A stretch of 64,000 nt of DNA from an uncultured Parabacteroides sp. (GCA_910577325.1 CAJTMR010000007.1:1-64000), one strand, 5' to 3'; shown: positions 9,955 through 19,586, counted from the stretch's first letter. Numbers and translations are program-made. The notes: a model not told the origin generated them from the letters alone.

Positions 9955-9994
9955 AACACCTTAGTTCTATAAGAGCTAAGGTGTTCTGTTTTTA
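9955..9994. terminator. Perfect 10-bp hairpin with T tract, likely bidirectional terminator
   Basis: AACACCTTAG (9955-9964) pairs with CTAAGGTGTT (9976-9985), followed by CTGTTTTTA. On the minus strand the stem is followed by TTTCGTTTTTA, so it can end the leftward MATE transcript. A closely related element lies at 10145-10176. Confidence 0.6.
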
Positions 9995-10269
9995 GATACT
10001 GCTGATAATCAGTGTGTATTAAAAAAATATTGAAAAGAGAAAGAGTTTTATAATCTATAAGATAATTAACAGAAGAGAGATTTTTATATAATAATCTTCT
10101 GTTTTTTAATTTATTGTTTCAAAAATAGATTATATTTGTTGATGCATTAGCTCTTATAGAACTAAGGTATTCTGTTTTATTTTAAATATCTGAAAAACTC
10201 ATATACAAGCATCCCAATATAGTGAACAAGTGTCATTTGTCATTCCTACTGCAAAAGTATATTCAGAGT
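9986..10269. other. Non-coding gap with repeated hairpins
   Basis: No gene is supported here. The stretch holds a second hairpin, AACAGAAGA paired with TCTTCTGTT around 10069-10103, ending in a T run. It also holds TATATTTG at 10131-10138, a plus-strand -7 match. A near copy of the 9955 element sits at about 10145-10176, in which the palindromic part is inverted but the trailing CTAAGGT-TTCTGTTTT is in the same orientation. Confidence 0.5.
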
Positions 10270-11574
10270 CTATAAAAATATTTTATTCATTAAACAATGC
10301 CGATACCATAACATTCTTTGTATAACCCCGCGTAGCAGCAAATATACCAGAAATGCCATCCATAACGCATGATTGCCCATCATACCATAAAACAAATAAT
10401 ATATGACAAAAAATGTTCCCGAAGCTACCAGCATAGAATAAAGCATCAACCGGGTAGCTGTTGCACCAATCAGGATGCCATCCCAAAGAAAAGCGGCAAA
10501 GCCGGCCAAAGGAATAGCCAAAACCCAATAATAATAACTTCCGGCAGCATTAATGACTGTTGTATCATTCGTCAGCAATCCCAGAAAATCTTGTCCACCT
10601 ATCATATATAGAATCGTAAAAGACAACGACAATCCCCATCCCCAATGGAATAGCAAACGAATCATCCTTTGTAATCCAGTATTGTTTCGTGCGCCGATAT
10701 AACGTCCGGCCATCGCTTCACCGGCATAGGCAAAGCCATCCATTATATAGGAAAATAGTGTAAACAACTGCATCAACAACGTATTAACAGCCAATACAAC
10801 ATCTCCCTGCCGTGCACCTGTCGATGTAAAAAAAGTAGTAACGGCCACCAAACATAACGTACGGAAAAAGATATCGCTATTTACCTGAAAGAAGCGCTTC
10901 ATTGCAGCCTTACCGATTATCTCCCGCCAACGAAAAGCAATCTTCAACCGCCCGTAATAACGAAGCCAAAGCAACAGAGCCATAAAAAGTCCGGCATACT
11001 GAGCAATCAACGTACCCAACGCCACTCCCTCTATCTTCATATCCAGCAAATACACGAAAGAAAGGCTGCCAACGATATTCACTACATCCTGTATAACCGC
11101 TATAAACATCGGGAAACGTGAATTTTGCATGCCAATAAACCACCCAGCAAAGCCATAAAGCCCCAATACGGCAGGGGCTCCCCATACACAAATATTGAAA
11201 TAAACCGTAGCCAGTTCGCGCACCTCTGGGGTAGCATCTATCAAAAGAAAAGCTATTTTCCGGATCGGATATTGAAGCAGCAACAGACATAAAGCGATAA
11301 ACAGCCCCACTCCCACTGCCCGTAACAAAACACGTGTCACCTCTTTCAGGTCACGCTGTCCAAAAGCCTGCGAAGTCATACCACTCGTCCCCATCCGCAG
11401 GAACCCGAACAGCCAGTAAATGATATTGAACAACATTCCCCCTACCGCAATCGCCCCAATATAAGCAGCCGATCCTAAATGACCGACAATAGCGACATCA
11501 ATCAGTCCCAACAAAGGCACGGTTATATTCGAAACAATAGAAGGTATTGCTAATTGAAGAATTTTTTTGTTCAT
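10270..11574 (-). CDS. MATE family multidrug/cation antiporter (DinF-like)
   Basis: The 434-residue integral membrane protein has about twelve hydrophobic segments and two pseudo-symmetric halves. The N-terminus (LQLAIPSIVSNITVPLLGLIDVAIVGHLG) is typical of the DinF branch of MATE transporters, which export cationic drugs or metabolites in exchange for sodium or protons. TSGMTSQAFGQRD near residue 65 is also a family hallmark. It appears monocistronic, with a -7 match 41-48 bases upstream. Substrate unknown. Confidence 0.88.
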   Translation of the reverse strand: MNKKILQLAIPSIVSNITVPLLGLIDVAIVGHLGSAAYIGAIAVGGMLFNIIYWLFGFLRMGTSGMTSQAFGQRDLKEVTRVLLRAVGVGLFIALCLLLLQYPIRKIAFLLIDATPEVRELATVYFNICVWGAPAVLGLYGFAGWFIGMQNSRFPMFIAVIQDVVNIVGSLSFVYLLDMKIEGVALGTLIAQYAGLFMALLLWLRYYGRLKIAFRWREIIGKAAMKRFFQVNSDIFFRTLCLVAVTTFFTSTGARQGDVVLAVNTLLMQLFTLFSYIMDGFAYAGEAMAGRYIGARNNTGLQRMIRLLFHWGWGLSLSFTILYMIGGQDFLGLLTNDTTVINAAGSYYYWVLAIPLAGFAAFLWDGILIGATATRLMLYSMLVASGTFFVIYYLFYGMMGNHALWMAFLVYLLLRGVIQRMLWYRHCLMNKIFL

Positions 11575-11614
11575 GTTATTGTATATATCAAAAGCTTATT
11601 CTTAAATTTGTAAG

Positions 11615-11622
11615 CAAAGTTA
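11615..11622 (-). promoter_or_regulatory. -7 element of MATE gene
   Basis: On the minus strand this reads TAACTTTG, an exact TAnnTTTG match, which predicts a start near 11607 and a leader of about 33 bases. The -33 position is poor. Confidence 0.45.
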
Positions 11623-11843
11623 CGGATTACTTTATTATATAACATTATAACGCAACAATGTTTCAATAACAGATAAAACGCGAACCTAAAGTGGTTGTAA
11701 AAACACTGGATATTCGCACTCCCTGTTATTCTGATATTTACAATATTATTAATAACTATACAAACACCTATTATTTGTATACTTTATTATTCGCAAAATT
11801 ATATACTAAAAATGTTATCAATAAAGCATTCTATAAACATGCA
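11623..11843 (+). promoter_or_regulatory. Putative leader of the main CRISPR array
   Basis: This AT-rich stretch abuts the first intact repeat. The opposite end of the array carries the degenerate repeat, and the repeat strand ends in ATTGAAAC as mature type I-C handles do, so the leader should be on this side. I could not pick a confident promoter; TAAATTTG at 11603-11610 is the only exact -7 match and lies about 230 bases before the first repeat. Confidence 0.5.
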
Positions 11844-14185
11844 GTCGCATCCTTTATGGGTGCGTGGATTGAAACCTGTGATCCTGCTTTCGCAGCTTTC
11901 GCGAAAGGTCGCATCCTTTATGGGTGCGTGGATTGAAACTTTGTTTTTGATTACACTGCAAAGATACGAATAAGTCGCATCCTTTATGGGTGCGTGGATT
12001 GAAACTGAGATTAAGTTGTTGATAAAGTCGTCTTCTTGGTGTCGCATCCTTTATGGGTGCGTGGATTGAAACTGAGATTAAGTTGTTGATAAAGTCGTCT
12101 TCTTGGGTCGCATCCTTTATGGGTGCGTGGATTGAAACCGCCGAAGTAGCCTCTTTAATACTGCGAACTTACGTCGCATCCTTTATGGGTGCGTGGATTG
12201 AAACTTGGCCAACGTGGAAGACAGTGAGACGTTGGCCGGGTCGCATCCTTTATGGGTGCGTGGATTGAAACTTGATATTGAGAATGAATATAATAAATCA
12301 AAACGTCGCATCCTTTATGGGTGCGTGGATTGAAACATGCAAATGCAGCCGGCTTTGGGCAGTTGGGGATGTCGCATCCTTTATGGGTGCGTGGATTGAA
12401 ACTTTTGGGGTTATAAGGTCAGCACCTCCAGCATCAGTCGCATCCTTTATGGGTGCGTGGATTGAAACAAGAAATGGTATGATGAAAATGTACCAGATGG
12501 CTATGTCGCATCCTTTATGGGTGCGTGGATTGAAACGTTGATTATTTGGATGAGTTTATAAGCACAAAACGTCGCATCCTTTATGGGTGCGTGGATTGAA
12601 ACCCTGAACGGCTACATAGGTTGGTGTTACTATGAACGTCGCATCCTTTATGGGTGCGTGGATTGAAACATTCCAAATGTAACAGACTCTTTGCTTTTGT
12701 CAGTCGCATCCTTTATGGGTGCGTGGATTGAAACTGAGCCTCCGTTAAATGTATATTAGCCTGTTTCAGTCGCATCCTTTATGGGTGCGTGGATTGAAAC
12801 TGTAAATTACCTGCGCCTTGGCCGTAAATAAGAGTCGCATCCTTTATGGGTGCGTGGATTGAAACTTAAGGCTCGTAAAAAAGAACAGGAACACTTAACG
12901 TCGCATCCTTTATGGGTGCGTGGATTGAAACATTTTTGTCTGAATAGGGAACATCATAGGCATAGTCGCATCCTTTATGGGTGCGTGGATTGAAACAAGA
13001 TCAGAGTTGCTCAAAACTTCCGAACTATGAGTCGCATCCTTTATGGGTGCGTGGATTGAAACTGAGCATCAGTATAAGCAGCCTGAGTACCAGTTGTGTC
13101 GCATCCTTTATGGGTGCGTGGATTGAAACAGATCGGAATAAGCCTGATCATTACTCAAATAAGTCGCATCCTTTATGGGTGCGTGGATTGAAACACCATT
13201 ACTTTCAAAATCAACCTTGTAAGCATTGGTCGCATCCTTTATGGGTGCGTGGATTGAAACTACAATCCGAACCGTGGACGTTGCGGAAACCGCGTCGCAT
13301 CCTTTATGGGTGCGTGGATTGAAACTTTTCCCAAGCCTGAAAGGGATATGGACGCAGGTCGGTCGCATCCTTTATGGGTGCGTGGATTGAAACTGCTGCC
13401 GGCAACCCTAACACCCCGGTGGACGTAGTCGCATCCTTTATGGGTGCGTGGATTGAAACCAATCTTCGATGCCCAAGCATTTGTTGTACTGAGTCGCATC
13501 CTTTATGGGTGCGTGGATTGAAACAAAAAAAGACCATATCGTATCGTGATCCTACACGGGTCGCATCCTTTATGGGTGCGTGGATTGAAACACATAGTTA
13601 TGAAATACTTAGATGCTACATATCGTCGCATCCTTTATGGGTGCGTGGATTGAAACCCCGTACGGGTAAAATATTGGATGCTGTTGGAGGAGTCGCATCC
13701 TTTATGGGTGCGTGGATTGAAACCGCAACGTAAGGTCTGCGATACCGGTTGTTGTGGGTCGCATCCTTTATGGGTGCGTGGATTGAAACACAACAGGTTT
13801 GTCAGTGCCGGGTGGAAATACCAGTCGCATCCTTTATGGGTGCGTGGATTGAAACTAACAAAAAAGTGTTTGATGAAATGGAAAAAAGAGTCGCATCCTT
13901 TATGGGTGCGTGGATTGAAACCGGCCGCTCCCGCAGCATAATTTTAAACTAAAGTCGCATCCTTTATGGGTGCGTGGATTGAAACCATCGAATGACCTGT
14001 CACGTTGCACCAGCATGTAGTCGCATCCTTTATGGGTGCGTGGATTGAAACCGCTTCCGCCGTCACGCACAGGCTGTCGCCTTCCGTCGCATCCTTTATG
14101 GGTGCGTGGATTGAAACGGCAAGGTGGTGCAGGTCAAAAAGGGTGTGACGAAGGTCGCATCCTTTACAGGTGCGTAAATTGAAAC
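11844..14185 (+). CRISPR. Type I-C CRISPR array, 36 repeats and 35 spacers
   Basis: The 32-bp repeat begins GTCGCATCC, has loop TTTAT, then GGGTGCG, and ends TGGATTGAAAC. The two G/C-rich parts form a 7-bp stem with one G-T pair. Repeats start at 11844, 11908, 11974, 12041, 12107, 12173, 12240 and so on to 14086. The 36th (14154-14185) is degenerate, with changes in the stem and in the tail, so it marks the distal end. Spacers are 32-36 bp. The spacers after repeats 3 and 4 are nearly identical. Spacer targets could not be searched. Confidence 0.97.
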
Positions 14186-14221
14186 ACGATGTTCACTTAC
14201 ACAAAATCTTGAACACACCAT

Positions 14222-14244
14222 GTCGTACCCATAAAGGATGCGAC
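14222..14244 (-). repeat. Flipped half-repeat one spacer length beyond the array
   Basis: On the minus strand this reads as the stem-loop half of the array repeat, with loop TTTAT. It starts exactly 36 bp after the last repeat, which is a normal spacer length here, and lacks the TGGATTGAAAC tail. It is best read as a decayed 37th repeat whose hairpin has been inverted. The rest of 14186-14568 holds only the cas promoter and no supported gene. Confidence 0.6.
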
Positions 14245-14457
14245 ACGTTCCTTTTCCAAAACGTTCAAATCATCATCGTTTCTAACCACTTAAGAGCCAT
14301 GTTTCATTACCAAGAACACTATACTAAGTATAATTACAAACAAAATACAAACGATCACAAAAAAGAATATCATTATTTATCAATAACTGTTCTTATGTTA
14401 TTTACCCCTTCTAAATCAAATTTATTTGCCTCCCATTGTAAATTAACGCATGAAAGC

Positions 14458-14488
14458 TTAGTTCATTCCAAAATAAAATATAACTTTG
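14458..14488 (+). promoter_or_regulatory. Promoter of the cas operon
   Basis: TAACTTTG at 14481-14488 matches the -7 consensus exactly, and TTAG at 14458-14461 is a three-of-four match at the -33 distance. The predicted start near 14495 gives a leader of about 75 bases before cas5c. Confidence 0.6.
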
Positions 14489-14568
14489 TGAAATAGGAAT
14501 AACAGAGAAAGTTTATTTCTCAAAGTGTGGACACCTAATTATTATTCACTAATTGTCAACCTAAACTT

Positions 14569-15249
14569 ATGGTATACACAAATAAAGAATATTGCCTTGA
14601 GGTTAAAGGAGACATGGCCTGTTTTACCAGACCTGAAATGAAAGTCGAAAGAGTCAGCTATGATGTGATAACTCCTTCTGCTGCACGTGCTATCTTTGAA
14701 GCTATCTTTTGGAAACCTGCAATACGATGGAACATAACCCGGATAGAAGTATTAAATCCCATTAAATGGTTTTCCTTTAAAAGGAATGAGGTCGGGAACC
14801 TGATGAGTCCTCGTGCATCCGGGTTATTCATTGAGGATAACCGGCAACAAAAATCCGGTTTATTACTGAAAGATGTCTGTTACAGGATTTTCGCAGAACT
14901 GGAATTTATACCTATAAGGAATAGAACAGAAGAAGATAAGTCGAAAGCGACAGCAGGGTCCTCTGACGAAAACCCAGGCAAATATAATGCAATGTTCGAG
15001 CGCAGAGCTAAAAAAGGACAATGTTTCAATCAACCCTATTTAGGTTGCCGTGAGTTCTCCGCTGATTTCACATACATCGAAAATCCGGTAAAAGGAAACG
15101 GAATACCCGAAGACCGCGATTTAGGATATATGCTATATGATATGGATTTCACAAACAAAAAAGATCCGAAGCCAATGTTTTTCCGTGCAATAATGAAACA
15201 AGGAGTCTTGGCCGTTCCACCCATTAACAGTGAGGAGGTACGCCGATGA
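14569..15249 (+). CDS. cas5c: Type I-C CRISPR-associated protein Cas5c (Cas5d)
   Basis: The 226-residue protein starts with the Cas5-type strand CLEVKGDMACFTRPEMKVERVSYDVITPSAARAIFEAIFWKP, typical of the I-C subtype. In this subtype Cas5c replaces Cas6: it cuts the precursor RNA at the repeat stem and stays bound to the 5' handle in Cascade. It is the first gene of the cas operon and overlaps cas8c by four bases. Usual length for the family is about 220-240. The catalytic Tyr/Lys/His set known from other Cas5d proteins cannot be assigned without an alignment. Confidence 0.92.
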   Translation: MVYTNKEYCLEVKGDMACFTRPEMKVERVSYDVITPSAARAIFEAIFWKPAIRWNITRIEVLNPIKWFSFKRNEVGNLMSPRASGLFIEDNRQQKSGLLLKDVCYRIFAELEFIPIRNRTEEDKSKATAGSSDENPGKYNAMFERRAKKGQCFNQPYLGCREFSADFTYIENPVKGNGIPEDRDLGYMLYDMDFTNKKDPKPMFFRAIMKQGVLAVPPINSEEVRR

Positions 15250-17000
15250 TTCTACAAGCATTATACGAATACTACCAACGTAAAGCCGCTGATCCGGAGA
15301 GCACCATCGCCCCCCGCGGATTAGAATGGAAAGAAATTCCATTTCTTATTCTGATAGATAAAAAAGGAAACTTTTTAGAACTACAGGATACCACCGAGGG
15401 AGTAGGAAAACAAAAACGAGCAAAAAAATATCTGGTTGTTAAAAGTAAAGGACGTACCGGCAGCAACAGTTGGCAAACGGCAAATGTATTTTGGGACCAT
15501 TTCGGATATGTATTAGCCCAACCTAAAAATACGGATGATAAAGGAATGCCTAAAGCATTGGATGATGCCACTAAACAAAATAGGTCCTTTGTTCAGGAAG
15601 TCAAGCGGCTTGCCGAAATGTATCCTTCCAATGAAGACATTCAGGCTGTAGCCGGATTTTACGATAACCCGGAGAATCTTCAACGTATAAAAACAGACCC
15701 GTTATGGGAAGAATGTATCAAAAAAAACGGGACAAACATATCCTTTAAAGTAGCCGGACAAAATACTATCGTAGCCGAAAATCCGGATGTAACATCATCC
15801 ACTGAAGATTGTTCGGAGAAGGATGAGCCGATAGGGATATGCCTTATTACCGGAAAAAAGGCTCCGATAGCTATACTCAATAGCGCCATTACCATACCCG
15901 GAGGCAAAAGCGGAGCAAAGCTGGTCGGCTTTCAGAAGAAATCAGGTTATGATTCATATTATAAAGAACAAGGCATGAACGCGCCTATTTCAAAAGAGGC
16001 TGAAGCTGCTTATACCACAGCATTAAATACGTTATTAGGAAAAGACTCCTCCAACAAATATCATTTACACGACACATCCGTTGTTTTCTGGTCGCAGAAA
16101 CCGACAAAACTGGAGCAATGTGTCAGTTTCATATTTGCACCTCCTTCAAAAGATAATCCGGATAAAAATACGGAAGTTATCAGAGACTTCCTTCAATCCC
16201 TTTCTTCCGGGGTATTGAATGATGAGGATGAAACACCCTTTTACATTTTAGGCTTAGCTCCTAATGCCGCCCGTATTTCCATTAGATTCTGGCGACAAGG
16301 AACAGTAGGCGAATTTGCCAGCCATATCAGACAACATTTTAAGGACCTGGAAATCATTAAAAGCAAGAATCAAAGAGTCTATTTTTCCATATTCAATTTA
16401 CTGACCCAGGTTGCATCCTTAAATAAAATGGAAAATCTGCCGCCTAACTTAGCCAACGATTTAAGCCAAAGTATATGGGACAACCAACCATACCCAACCA
16501 CATTGCAGATGCAATGTCTGATACGAATCAAAGCAGACCGGAATATAACGTCGATCAGAGCCGCTATACTGAAAGCCTACTTAAATAGAAAATTCAGAAA
16601 TCATAATAATCCACCTAAAGAAATTCAAATGGCATTAGATTTAGAAAATAAAAACCAGGCGTACTTATGTGGCCGCTTGTTTGCTATCCTTGAAAAGATC
16701 CAGAGTGATGCTATCCCGGGAGCTAATTCTACGATTAAAGAGCGCTACTACGGTGCAGCATCGACAACCCCGACGACTGTATTCGGCCGTTTGTTGTCTC
16801 TATCCAGACATCATCTTGCAAAATTTGATACAGGGAAATCTGTTTATTATGAAAAGTTATTGCAAAGTGTTATCACTGATCTGGATAGTAACGGGTTACC
16901 TAAATATTTATCGATGGACGACCAGTCGCGTTTCGCAATCGGTTATTACCATCAAAGAGAAGATTTATATAAAACAACAACAGATAAAGAAAAAAATTAA
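15246..17000 (+). CDS. cas8c: Type I-C Cascade large subunit Cas8c (Csd1)
   Basis: The 584-residue protein has the size and position of Csd1/Cas8c, the large Cascade subunit that recognises the PAM and recruits Cas3. Family-like features include the N-terminal MILQALYEYYQRK start, the CLITGKKAPIAILNSAI segment near residue 200, LAPNAARISIRFW near 338 and the C-terminal YYGAAS-PTTVFGRLL-LSRHHLAKF block. In some I-C systems a small Cas11c subunit is translated from an internal start in this gene; I did not identify such a start with confidence. Confidence 0.93.
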   Translation: MILQALYEYYQRKAADPESTIAPRGLEWKEIPFLILIDKKGNFLELQDTTEGVGKQKRAKKYLVVKSKGRTGSNSWQTANVFWDHFGYVLAQPKNTDDKGMPKALDDATKQNRSFVQEVKRLAEMYPSNEDIQAVAGFYDNPENLQRIKTDPLWEECIKKNGTNISFKVAGQNTIVAENPDVTSSTEDCSEKDEPIGICLITGKKAPIAILNSAITIPGGKSGAKLVGFQKKSGYDSYYKEQGMNAPISKEAEAAYTTALNTLLGKDSSNKYHLHDTSVVFWSQKPTKLEQCVSFIFAPPSKDNPDKNTEVIRDFLQSLSSGVLNDEDETPFYILGLAPNAARISIRFWRQGTVGEFASHIRQHFKDLEIIKSKNQRVYFSIFNLLTQVASLNKMENLPPNLANDLSQSIWDNQPYPTTLQMQCLIRIKADRNITSIRAAILKAYLNRKFRNHNNPPKEIQMALDLENKNQAYLCGRLFAILEKIQSDAIPGANSTIKERYYGAASTTPTTVFGRLLSLSRHHLAKFDTGKSVYYEKLLQSVITDLDSNGLPKYLSMDDQSRFAIGYYHQREDLYKTTTDKEKN

Positions 17001-17012
17001 TACTATACAAAC

Positions 17013-17879
17013 ATGGAAACAGCAATAAACAATCGTTACGACTTCATTTATTTATTTGATGTACAGGATGGTAATCCGAACGGTGATCCCGATGCCGGAA
17101 ACTTACCCAGAGTTGATCCGGAAACAGGGGAAGGCCTGGTTTCCGATGTCTGCCTGAAGCGTAAAGTCCGGAACTTTGTCCAAATAGTAAAAGGAGGAGA
17201 AAGACCGTATGATATATTCATTAAAGAGAAAGCGGTATTGAATAATCTGATCACTGAAGCTCATAAACAGGAAGGGGTTAAAGACATAAAAGAGAAAGGA
17301 GATAAAACAGAAGCTGCCCGACAATGGATGTGCAGAAACTTTTATGACATAAGGACATTTGGAGCCGTACTAAGTACTGGTGAAAATGCAGGACAGGTCC
17401 GTGGCCCTATCCAATTTACTTTTGCCCGTTCCATCAGTCCGATTGTTACTGCCGAACATAGTATAACCCGTATGGCTGTGGCAACGGAAGATGAAGCTAA
17501 AAAACAGAGTGGAGATAACCGCACTATGGGACGCAAATTCACCGTTCCTTACGGATTATATAAAGCTAACGGGTTTATTTCCGCTCATTTAGCCGCACAG
17601 ACCGGATTCAATGAAGAGGATCTGAACTTATTCTGGGATTCACTGAAAAACATGTTCGACCACGACCATTCAGCAGCCAGAGGAATGATGAATGCCCGCA
17701 AACTGATCGTATTCAAACACAGTACAGCATTAGGTAATGCTTCAGCTCATTCCTTATTCGGTTTAGTGAAGGTTCAACTAAAAGATGAGCAACGCCCACC
17801 CCGTTCGTTCGACGATTATATTGTTACCATCGACAAGGATAAACTACCGGAAGGTGTAGAAGTTCTGGACATGATATGA
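17013..17879 (+). CDS. cas7c: Type I-C Cascade backbone Cas7c (Csd2)
   Basis: The 288-residue protein carries the Cas7 signature DFIYLFDVQDGNPNGDPDAGNLPR at its N-terminus, and RTFGAVLSTGENAGQVRGPIQF and SITRMAVATEDE further on, typical of Csd2. Several copies coat the spacer part of the crRNA in Cascade. It starts 12 bases after cas8c and overlaps cas4 by four bases (ATGA). Confidence 0.95.
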   Translation: METAINNRYDFIYLFDVQDGNPNGDPDAGNLPRVDPETGEGLVSDVCLKRKVRNFVQIVKGGERPYDIFIKEKAVLNNLITEAHKQEGVKDIKEKGDKTEAARQWMCRNFYDIRTFGAVLSTGENAGQVRGPIQFTFARSISPIVTAEHSITRMAVATEDEAKKQSGDNRTMGRKFTVPYGLYKANGFISAHLAAQTGFNEEDLNLFWDSLKNMFDHDHSAARGMMNARKLIVFKHSTALGNASAHSLFGLVKVQLKDEQRPPRSFDDYIVTIDKDKLPEGVEVLDMI

Positions 17880-18544
17880 TAGAATACGGAGATGAGGACC
17901 TGTTGATGCTTTCCGGAATCCAGCATATAACTTTCTGTGAACGTCAATGGGCCCTTATACATATCGAACAGCAGTGGGCGGAAAACAACCTCACTATTGA
18001 AGGGAACTGGATGCATCAAAAAGTAGATGATCCGACCCTGATGAACCGTAATAAAGGCATAGTCACATTAAGGTCTGTTACGCTTGTCTCCAGACGGCTG
18101 GGACTTTATGGAATCTCTGATGTAGTAGAGATGGTTGCTTCCTCCTCCGGACAAAATGCGATACAACATCCTAAATATCCGGGATTCTGGCAATTAATCC
18201 CAGTCGAATACAAACGGGGCAAACCTAAAAAAGACCAGATAGATGAAGTCCAGCTATGCGCACAAGCGATTTGCCTGGAAGAAATGTATAACGTCAGCAT
18301 AGAAAAAGGATTTTTGTATTATGGGGAAACCCGCCACCGGGAAGAGGTTCCGTTTACCGGAGAATTGCGGAAACTGGTTGAAAATAAATGCGCCCAAATG
18401 CACCGGTTATACGAACAAAAAGTCCTTCCTCCGGCAATATACAAAGCACATTGCAAGTCATGTTCATTATGTGACGTATGCATGCCTAAAGTACTGATAA
18501 AAACACCGAAAGTGAATACTTACCTGTCCCAGTTATATGATTAA
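17876..18544 (+). CDS. cas4: CRISPR-associated exonuclease Cas4
   Basis: The 222-residue protein has the RecB-type nuclease core (GISDVVEM followed by IPVEYKRGKPKKDQIDEVQLCAQA, giving the Asp and the Glu-x-Lys) and four iron-sulfur cysteines: one in FCERQW near residue 21 and three in the C-terminal CKSCSLCDVC. Cas4 trims prespacers and sets PAM-correct orientation together with Cas1-Cas2. It lies between cas7c and cas1, as usual in I-C loci. Confidence 0.93.
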   Translation: MIEYGDEDLLMLSGIQHITFCERQWALIHIEQQWAENNLTIEGNWMHQKVDDPTLMNRNKGIVTLRSVTLVSRRLGLYGISDVVEMVASSSGQNAIQHPKYPGFWQLIPVEYKRGKPKKDQIDEVQLCAQAICLEEMYNVSIEKGFLYYGETRHREEVPFTGELRKLVENKCAQMHRLYEQKVLPPAIYKAHCKSCSLCDVCMPKVLIKTPKVNTYLSQLYD

Positions 18545-18547
18545 AAT

Positions 18548-19582
18548 ATGAGAAAATTATTGAACACATTATATGTAACTACCCCTGAAGCCTATTTAAC
18601 TAAAGATGGAGAAAACGTAGTAATCAGGGCGAAGGAAAAAGATATATTCAGAATTCCGATTTTGAATATAGAAGGTATTGTCACATTCGGATATATGGGT
18701 GCATCCCCGGCATTAATGAAGATGTGTGCCGAAAGAAACGTAGGGTTATGTTTTTTAAGTGCCAACGGACAGTTCCAAGGTAGAGTCTCCGGTCCGATAA
18801 AAGGAAATGTTCTTTTGCGAAGAACACAATACAGGATTGCCGACGATGCAAATAAATCACTGGAGATCAGCCGTCTGTTTATTGCCGGAAAGATAGCAAA
18901 TTCCCGGACGGTTATCGACCGTTTCAAAAGAGATCATATTTCTTCCGACGAACAGCTTTCCCTGTTTTTATCCGTATCTGAAAAATTAAAGAGATCAAAG
19001 AATCAGGCTTTAGTAGCTGAGTCTTCCGATACATTAAGAGGTATAGAGGGAGAAGCCGCTACAACTTATTTCTCAGTATTTAACCAGATGATCATATCGC
19101 AATGTGAGGATTTCCCTTTTAACGGAAGGAACAGAAGACCGCCCAAAGACAAAGTAAACGCCCTATTGTCATTTGTTTATACCTTGCTGAATCATGAGGT
19201 ACAGTCTGCATTGGAAACAGTAGGGCTCGATCCGTACGTAGGCTTTTTACATACCGATCGCCCGGGAAGAGCCAGTTTAGCGTTAGATATGATGGAAGAG
19301 TTACGAGCCTACCTGGCAGACAGGTTAGTCTTGTCTTTAATCAATCGTAAACAGATATCCGGTAAAGGTTTTGTTGAACACGGAGATAACGGGATCGTTA
19401 TGGATGACGATATCAGAAAAGAAGTCTTACTCGCCTGGCAGAAGAGAAAAAAGGAGACAATAATCCACCCCTACTTAAATGAATCCGTACCAATAGGGCT
19501 TATCCCATATATTCAGACGATGCTTTTAGCTCGTTTTTTGAGAAACGATTTAGATAATTATCCGGTATTTTTAATGAAGTGA
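18548..19582 (+). CDS. cas1: CRISPR integrase Cas1
   Basis: The 344-residue Cas1 has a normal length for the I-C subtype. The conserved metal-binding Glu lies in the LRGIEGEAATTYF segment near residue 160, and the His in GFLHTDRPGRASLALDMMEELR near residue 235, followed by the Glu/Asp of that helix. With Cas2 it integrates new spacers at the leader end of the array. It starts four bases after cas4 and ends four bases before cas2. Confidence 0.95.
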   Translation: MRKLLNTLYVTTPEAYLTKDGENVVIRAKEKDIFRIPILNIEGIVTFGYMGASPALMKMCAERNVGLCFLSANGQFQGRVSGPIKGNVLLRRTQYRIADDANKSLEISRLFIAGKIANSRTVIDRFKRDHISSDEQLSLFLSVSEKLKRSKNQALVAESSDTLRGIEGEAATTYFSVFNQMIISQCEDFPFNGRNRRPPKDKVNALLSFVYTLLNHEVQSALETVGLDPYVGFLHTDRPGRASLALDMMEELRAYLADRLVLSLINRKQISGKGFVEHGDNGIVMDDDIRKEVLLAWQKRKKETIIHPYLNESVPIGLIPYIQTMLLARFLRNDLDNYPVFLMK

Positions 19583-19586
19583 TTTT

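Noticed and set aside
11844..14185. Open frames of 60-120 codons across the array with repeated MGAWIET or SHPLWVRGLK peptides
   Set aside because: They are translations of CRISPR repeats and carry no independent coding signal.
14222..14244. The inverted half-repeat as a tracrRNA-like anti-repeat
   Set aside because: Type I-C systems do not use tracrRNA, and the exact spacer spacing is better explained by a decayed, flipped repeat.
14170..14496. 108-codon frame between the array and cas5c
   Set aside because: It starts in the degenerate repeat, runs over AT-rich promoter DNA, and ends past the cas -7 element.
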